This document shows positions 6,301-8,759 of a stretch of DNA of 8,759 nucleotides, piece after piece. Location of the stretch: positions 1-8,759 of the forward strand of contig JAHFHI010000034.1 in the NCBI GenBank assembly GCA_023246995.1, written 5' to 3'. A program made the position numbers and the translations under genes. This DNA comes from Candidatus Omnitrophota bacterium (GTDB lineage Bacteria; Omnitrophota; Omnitrophia; Omnitrophales; Aquincolibacteriaceae). The number at the start of each line of letters is the position of its first letter. Position 1 is the stretch's first letter. The notes beneath the pieces were generated by a model. That model saw nothing but the letters and a program-made list of their open reading frames with translations. It did not search any database and was not told the DNA's origin.

Positions 6301-8759
6301 TCGCCTCCCGGCGTCCTATAGGCAAGCCCTTTGAGGATCAATGCTTCAGCAATGCCGGTATCTTCTTGCGCTGAAATCTGTCCGGCCACGAGCTCCTTAA
6401 AAACCTGATGCTCGTCCGGAGTGATCCTCTGTGTTTCCAAAAGTTTCTCCAGGCTTTGATTCTTGAGCGAGTTCCTGTCCTCTCCGAGAAGCCTGGGCCT
6501 GTAAGGGTACTGTTCAGGCCAGCCCAATTTTAACGTCTCGTCGGTCGTGCGAACTTCAGAACGGGTGGTCATAGCCGGGCCTCCCGCGGCAGAGCCCGGA
6601 GGGGCTTGGACTTCAGGCGCAGACAGAACCGTTTCCAGAACTTGAATAAGGTTGTCGGGATTGGCGGGATAAATCTGAGCCAAATGCGCCGTCGTGATCC
6701 CGGCCTGGGTTAGATTCATGGGCAGAACGGCTTTCTCCTTGGCCTGATAGAGAAGCTGCCCTAAACCGCCTTGGTTCAGCACGATTAATTTTTTACCGGC
6801 CTTAAGCCCTTCGGCCGCTTCATGGAGCGTGCCGCCCGAGCCGTTTTGCACGATCAAAACATCCGCCACAAGCCCCACGCCCACCCGGCGCTGAAACATG
6901 TTGGCGCCGAAATTTTCGATGGCAACTTTATAGCCCGGCGAAGCGACACGGTCGTAGCCCGGCCCGCTTTTGGCGGTCTGCGGAAGCAGGACAAAAAACC
7001 GGCCCCCCGGAAAATTAGGTTTTGCGGCAAAGCCGGTGTAAACATCCTGGCCCACGCCGCCCACGCCGCCGGTAAAAAGCGTTCCGGGTTTGGCTTCCAG
7101 ATAATCCCGCAGTTGCGCGCCGAGCTTTTTCCCGTCCTCAAGCGTGTAACCGGCTGACGGCGCGGCGGCGCCGATCACGCCGATCACGGGCTTCGCGTAT
7201 TTGGTGCGGATGGTTCCGGCCACGGCTTCGGGAGCGGCCGGGACATCCGGGTCATCGAGATGCCCCTGTTTGGGCGGCTGCGTCGTGAAACCGCGAAGCG
7301 CGCTTAAGGGGAGCGTTCCACGGCTGTCTAAAAGGGATAAAATCCGGAAAGTCCCCTGCACGCCTTCGCCCACAAACTGAATGATGCCGGGGTTGGTCTG
7401 GCCGATGGTCGTGGAATGCGTGCCCACGTTAATGCTGACCGAATTCGGAAACTCCGAGAGCATGGCGCGGTCAAGCTCGTTGACCCGGGCGGAATCCCCC
7501 ATGATGAGCATCTTGGATTCTTCGACCCCGGTTTTCGCGAGCCAGTAACGCAGGGCGTGCTCCTTATGCTGGAGCACAATCTTGACCGAAGTGCGGCCGG
7601 CCTTATAGACCTTTGCCGAAATGCCCTGGGAAACAAGAAACTGCGAGACCTCCTGCACGAATTCATCCCGGCTTACGGTGATATTGCGCAGATCGATACG
7701 CTGGCCCGGGCTCACCCGTTCCGGGCGGTTGTCTTTCTCGAACTTCCCGGCAAAGCGGCTGTTTAAAAAGGCGTCGATCTTTTGAGTCTGATCACCGGAG
7801 AAACGGCTTTTGGCGTTGTGGTCTTCGAAATAAACTTTTTGGCCCGCGGCGTCGAAAGTGTGGCCGATACTGCCGCCGTCGGAAAAAATGACGAGCCCCT
7901 GTCTCAACTCCGCGGGGATCTGGTCGCTTACTCGTTTGTCAACGTTAGCCTCGATATCTTCGGTGACAAAGACGATCTTTTTGCCTTTCTTAAGAAGCGA
8001 AATGAGCCGCTCCCGCATCGGTGCCGAAAGCGGCTTGTCGGTCGGGGCCACCGTGCCGTCGAGGTCGAGCGCGATCACCTCGATCTCGCGCATTTCATCG
8101 GGCTGGAGCGCGGCCCGGCGGGGCGTGATCTCAACACCGTAAAGCCCGGCAAATTCCTGGTAATAACGCCGGGCAAGGTTGCGGAACCTTTGCGAAAGCA
8201 CGATCCCGTAGCCGGGTTCGTAATCCAAATAGAACTCCTTAAAGTGATTTTTGTCGTCAAAAAAAGCGGGGTCATGGCTGCCGCCGATAAACTGGTCCCG
8301 AATATCCTTGGGGACGGCTTCCGGCTCCATGGACGACTGGATAAAAACAAGCGAGGGGCCGTCAATCTCCTTGAGGTCCTCCACTTTTTTAGCCACCGTG
8401 TCCTTGATTTTTCCGACTCGCAGATAAAGATCTTTTTGGCCCGGATACCAGAAATGGAGTTTATAGGGCTGCTCCACGACAGGCTTGACGCCTGTGGCCT
8501 GCAGTTTTTTCACGATACGGGTCACCGGCTCCGTGACCGCGAGGCGCTTGACGAAGCTGTCATCTTCTTTGAAATCTTCCGGCTTGATCTTGATTCCGAG
8601 GGCCTGGTCCACGGCCATGAAATAGTTGCGGTATCCCTTAAAGGCATCGGGAATGTGGGGCGAAGTTCTGTCCGGCGCTGCCACGGAAGTCGAAGCGTCC
8701 ACCACAATCACAATGGGCTTTTGATTCAGGATATACCGGGCCTCGGCATCTTTAAAGAG
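1..8759 (-). CDS. Giant multidomain protein, internal fragment (both ends outside the window)
   Basis: One reading frame is open for all 2,919 complete codons between positions 3 and 8759; no in-frame tta, cta or tca occurs on the plus strand. No start can be assigned, because the frame is already open at the right edge, and no stop is seen at the left edge. The translation reads as successive globular folds: unknown, HAD, SLOG, kinase-like, methyltransferase-like, GNAT-like, methyltransferase-like, TraB/ChaN-like, methyltransferase, small alpha/beta. Linkers between several of them are rich in Pro, Ala, Gly, Glu and Lys. Four copies of R-S-E-V-R sit at domain borders. There are no cysteine codons and no hydrophobic stretch long enough for a membrane segment. 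The family is not one I can name; the style matches giant predicted proteins of Omnitrophota (recollection). An alternative is a set of former separate genes fused by loss of stop codons. The continuous frame is certain; the overall function is unknown. Confidence 0.95.
364..1319 (-). other. Class I SAM-dependent methyltransferase domain, residues about 2481-2798
   Basis: This is the most canonical methyltransferase in the window. KFLDIGTG (residues 2533-2540, 1140-1163) is a good motif I. EIHGIDP places Asp2567 at motif II. FHQMSAEEL fits motif III. FQAATSSFGLDY followed by the helix SLAALNRVLELNG and strand VAALIHHQDSA fits motif IV and the next strand, as in type 11/25 families. After His2637-His2638 comes a helical insertion of about 125 residues, then SEIRKLFEDRGFRV (residues 2764-2777) and a closing strand. 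Cofactor-binding residues appear intact, so activity is likely; the target is unknown. The insertion and late motif are shared with the domain at 2163-3176. Confidence 0.82.
1320..1385 (-). other. Pro/Ala/Lys-rich interdomain linker, residues about 2459-2480
   Basis: A low-complexity stretch (SRESPGRKQAPAAPEP…) separates the TraB/ChaN-like candidate from the third methyltransferase. It begins T-S-R-E-S-P and has no R-S-E-V-R motif. Confidence 0.6.
1386..2120 (-). other. Possible TraB/ChaN/EreA (Tiki-superfamily)-like domain, residues about 2213-2458
   Basis: The domain opens with a strand pair and FALSGVHSDP (His2237, 2049-2051), then WLFLVESGD (Glu2265), an NIPIRNPVIE segment, about 150 residues of helix, and IVFYSGAGHRGIF (His2427, 1479-1481) close to the end. 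A GxH after the first strand, a Glu after the second and a GxxH before the end recall the TraB/Tiki/ChaN/erythromycin-esterase superfamily. The spacing and the absence of other signatures make this tentative. It is flanked by low-complexity linkers (about 2100-2160 and 1320-1385), so it is a discrete unit. An unrelated novel alpha/beta domain is an equal possibility. Confidence 0.35.
2163..3176 (-). other. Class I methyltransferase-like domain with helical insertion, residues about 1862-2199
   Basis: VPILSVGEGAMAH (about residues 1914-1926) is motif I with a G-E-G turn. ITMVEPG places Glu1946 at the ribose-binding position. KVIYASLAFEY is the motif IV strand, followed by a helix and FIFVLHDDQSA (His2021). 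A helical, charged insertion of about 140 residues then intervenes before EEIRAYFEARGFEV (residues 2161-2174) and a final strand pair ending GFYIAQLKLK. The same late architecture occurs in the third methyltransferase domain of this protein. Class I enzymes use S-adenosylmethionine; the substrate cannot be read from sequence. Motif I is a little unusual but retains its glycines. A Gly/Glu/Lys linker follows. Confidence 0.65.
3177..3191 (-). repeat. R-S-E-V-R interdomain motif, copy 4 (residues 1857-1861)
   Basis: Context is TQARSEVRSSERI, between the GNAT-like segment and the second methyltransferase-like domain. Codons are CGC TCC GAG GTG CGC. Confidence 0.8.
3192..4001 (-). other. GNAT-acetyltransferase-like domain with beta-rich tail, residues about 1587-1856
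   Basis: The first part has the GNAT order: strands MLAISVMIDG and HFKLHLE, a strand LLRISDVYPIG, then KNRGIMNTLLNWLAWEA (about residues 1679-1695), which resembles the Q/R-x2-G-x-G/A loop and following helix that hold acetyl-CoA. IRLHLKYFG comes near the position of the last GNAT helix. The loop is R-G-I-M-N rather than a canonical match, and no catalytic residue is obvious. The last 110 residues (about 1745-1856) look like a small beta-rich domain with polar strands (EIEVNLQGG, SIVVEG). Bordered by R-S-E-V-R copies 3 and 4. The GNAT call is moderate; the tail is unrecognised. Confidence 0.48.
4002..4016 (-). repeat. R-S-E-V-R interdomain motif, copy 3 (residues 1582-1586)
   Basis: Context is ALPRSEVRSFA, between the first methyltransferase-like and the GNAT-like domain. 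Codons are CGC TCT GAA GTC AGA. Confidence 0.8.
4017..5078 (-). other. Degenerate class I SAM-methyltransferase-like domain, residues about 1228-1581
   Basis: The second half follows the class I methyltransferase layout: strand FKILIEGVHDG (about residues 1404-1414) at the motif I position, KLYGSD with Asp1439 at motif II, FDMVVDYHV (residues 1476-1484) at motif IV, and LNPGGLIISVP (residues 1506-1516) as the strand after motif IV. Motif I lacks the usual D/E-x-G-x-G-x-G, since EGVHDG keeps only two glycines, so cofactor binding is doubtful. The first 150 residues are helical and aromatic-rich (DYWLRLYPLYP), perhaps an N-terminal lid or a separate small domain. Flanked by R-S-E-V-R copies 2 and 3. 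A non-catalytic Rossmann domain is the main alternative. Confidence 0.6.
5079..5093 (-). repeat. R-S-E-V-R interdomain motif, copy 2 (residues 1223-1227)
   Basis: Context is APARSEVRAAS, between the helical end of the kinase-like domain and the first methyltransferase-like domain. Codons are CGC TCG GAA GTG CGG. Confidence 0.8.
5094..6548 (-). other. Helical region followed by a protein-kinase-like (APH-type) domain, residues about 738-1222
   Basis: After about 120 mostly helical residues comes a kinase-like fold. Lys893 in FVMKY (6081-6083) fits the beta-3 ATP lysine. A long helix with several Glu follows. TEEFLDG (about residues 957-963) fits the hinge. The catalytic loop NDLTARNV carries Asp1013 and Asn1018 (5706-5723) in the D-x4-N spacing. 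FDFE at residues 1033-1036 (5652-5663) takes the place of DFG, the form usual in aminoglycoside/choline-kinase-like proteins. The His of HRD/HGD is missing (L-N-D). ATP- and metal-binding residues are kept, so phosphotransfer is possible; a glycine-rich loop is not obvious. The C-terminal 190 residues are helical. Its borders are the R-S-E-V-R copies 1 and 2, about 485 residues apart. Confidence 0.68.
6549..6563 (-). repeat. R-S-E-V-R interdomain motif, copy 1 (residues 733-737)
   Basis: Context is TTRSEVRTT, at the junction between the SLOG domain linker and the kinase-like region. Codons are CGT TCT GAA GTT CGC. Function unknown; candidates are a protease-processing site, a docking motif or a conserved linker cap. 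Confidence 0.8.
6570..6585 (-). promoter_or_regulatory. Shine-Dalgarno-like GGGAGG seven bases before an in-frame ATG inside the giant ORF
   Basis: On the minus strand GGGAGG (6580-6585) precedes ATG (6570-6572, residue 730) with seven bases between. The methionine lies three residues before the first R-S-E-V-R motif and after a Gly/Ala/Pro linker. Spacing and sequence are those of a good bacterial ribosome site, but the frame upstream is open, so it is not needed to explain the ORF. It may be chance, a relic of a former gene start, or an internal start producing a shorter product. Confidence 0.3.
6612..7202 (-). other. SLOG/LOG-type Rossmann domain (TIGR00725/'lysine decarboxylase'-like), residues about 520-716
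   Basis: The order of motifs matches the SLOG superfamily: strand PVIGVIGAAAP (about residues 524-534), a helix, LFTGGVGGVG (residues 561-570, 7050-7079), GGRFFVLLP, then MFQRR in the place of the RN pair, VADVLIV, NGSGGTLHE (residues 639-647, 6819-6845), and KKLIVLN. SLOG proteins bind nucleotides or nucleotide-derived ligands; LOG members cleave nucleoside 5'-monophosphates to base and ribose phosphate. The hallmark PGGxGT-x2-E is altered to NGSGGT-LHE: first Pro to Asn and second Gly to Ser, with GT and Glu kept. It may therefore be a binding rather than a catalytic domain. Fold assignment is confident; the reaction is not. Confidence 0.78.
7203..7298 (-). other. Pro/Asp-rich interdomain linker, residues about 488-519
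   Basis: This stretch (…PPKQGHLDDPDVPAAPEA…) is rich in Pro, Asp and Ala and lacks a hydrophobic core pattern. It separates the HAD domain from the SLOG domain. Unlike several later junctions it carries no R-S-E-V-R motif. Confidence 0.6.
7299..8084 (-). other. HAD-superfamily phosphatase-like domain (Cof/SPP/PMM type), residues about 226-487
   Basis: All four HAD motifs can be placed. Motif I is DLDGT at residues 232-236 (8052-8066), with nucleophile Asp232 and acid/base Asp234. Motif II is the Thr of FVTED, residue 266 (7962-7964). The motif III Lys is residue 399 in the HKEHAL helix. Motif IV is GDSARVNELD, with Asp422 and Asp430 (7470-7496) for the metal. Between motifs II and III is a cap of roughly 130 residues containing SDGG and a TSVKI strand before the Lys, as in C2-capped Cof, sucrose-phosphatase and phosphomannomutase relatives. 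The family hydrolyses or transfers phosphate on small metabolites with Mg2+. All key residues are present, so activity is plausible; the substrate is unknown. A Pro/Asp-rich linker separates it from the next domain. Confidence 0.82.
8085..8759 (-). other. Unrecognised alpha/beta segment, residues 1-225 of the fragment
   Basis: The first visible residues include a strongly hydrophobic beta strand ending in acid (PIVIVVVDAST, about residues 15-25). A mixed helix/strand region rich in Lys, Asp and Glu follows. A second hydrophobic strand (SLVFIQSS, near residue 137) and an aromatic-rich stretch (FYLDYEPGYG, near residues 175-184) lie further on, then an arginine-rich helix (RFRNLARRYY). I do not recognise a family. 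The strands suggest a Rossmann-like or other alpha/beta fold whose beginning lies to the right of the window. It leads without a clear linker into the HAD domain, so part of it might be an N-terminal extension of that domain. Confidence 0.45.

Noticed and set aside
7050..7073. Short direct DNA repeat (gcccacgcc units)
   Set aside because: It simply encodes the glycine-rich loop GGVGGVG of the SLOG domain and is not an independent repeat element.
6854..7141. 95-codon open frame on the minus strand in another frame
   Set aside because: The main frame here encodes the glycine-rich SLOG motifs; the alternative is a shadow.
7328..7666. 112-codon open frame on the minus strand in another frame
   Set aside because: It overlaps HAD motif IV in the true frame, and its translation is Ser/Arg/Pro-rich low-complexity sequence.
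1..8759. tRNA, rRNA, CRISPR, insertion sequence, riboswitch, promoter or terminator
   Set aside because: The entire window is coding in one frame. I saw no regularly spaced repeats, no inverted terminal repeats, and no hairpin followed by a T-run in a non-coding gap.

Overview
The window is the inside of one very long gene. On the minus strand, in the frame whose codons start (leftmost base) at positions divisible by 3, I translated every codon from 8759 down to 3. There are 2,919 consecutive sense codons and no stop. Neither the start nor the end of the gene lies in the window. Residue numbers below count from residue 1 = codon 8757-8759, so leftmost base = 8760 - 3n.

The encoded protein is a string of soluble enzyme-like folds joined by short Pro/Ala/Gly/Lys-rich linkers. 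In N-to-C order (right to left) they are: an unrecognised alpha/beta segment (8085-8759); a HAD phosphatase-like domain with DLDGT (7299-8084); a SLOG/LOG-type Rossmann domain (6612-7202); a protein-kinase-like domain with D-x4-N and DFE (5094-6548); a degenerate SAM-methyltransferase-like domain (4017-5078); a GNAT-like domain with a beta-rich tail (3192-4001); a second methyltransferase-like domain (2163-3176); a possible TraB/ChaN/EreA-type domain (1386-2120); a third, canonical methyltransferase (364-1319); and a small alpha/beta domain and linker running off the left edge (1-363).

The pentapeptide R-S-E-V-R occurs exactly four times, always at a junction between domains, and each copy is spelled with different synonymous codons. 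The whole 2,919-residue stretch contains no cysteine. I see no signal peptide (the N-terminus is absent) and no membrane-spanning segment.

Organism: giant multidomain ORFs, together with RSEVR-type pentapeptides that I recall from predicted proteins of Omnitrophota (OP3), suggest an Omnitrophota-like bacterium of moderate GC content. This rests on memory of the family, not on a search. There are no RNA genes, mobile elements, CRISPR arrays or separate genes in the window. ORFs in the other five frames are shadows of this one. The domains carry out small-molecule transfer or hydrolysis chemistry (phosphoryl, methyl, perhaps acetyl). Whether they act as one megaenzyme or are released from a polyprotein-like precursor cannot be decided from sequence alone.
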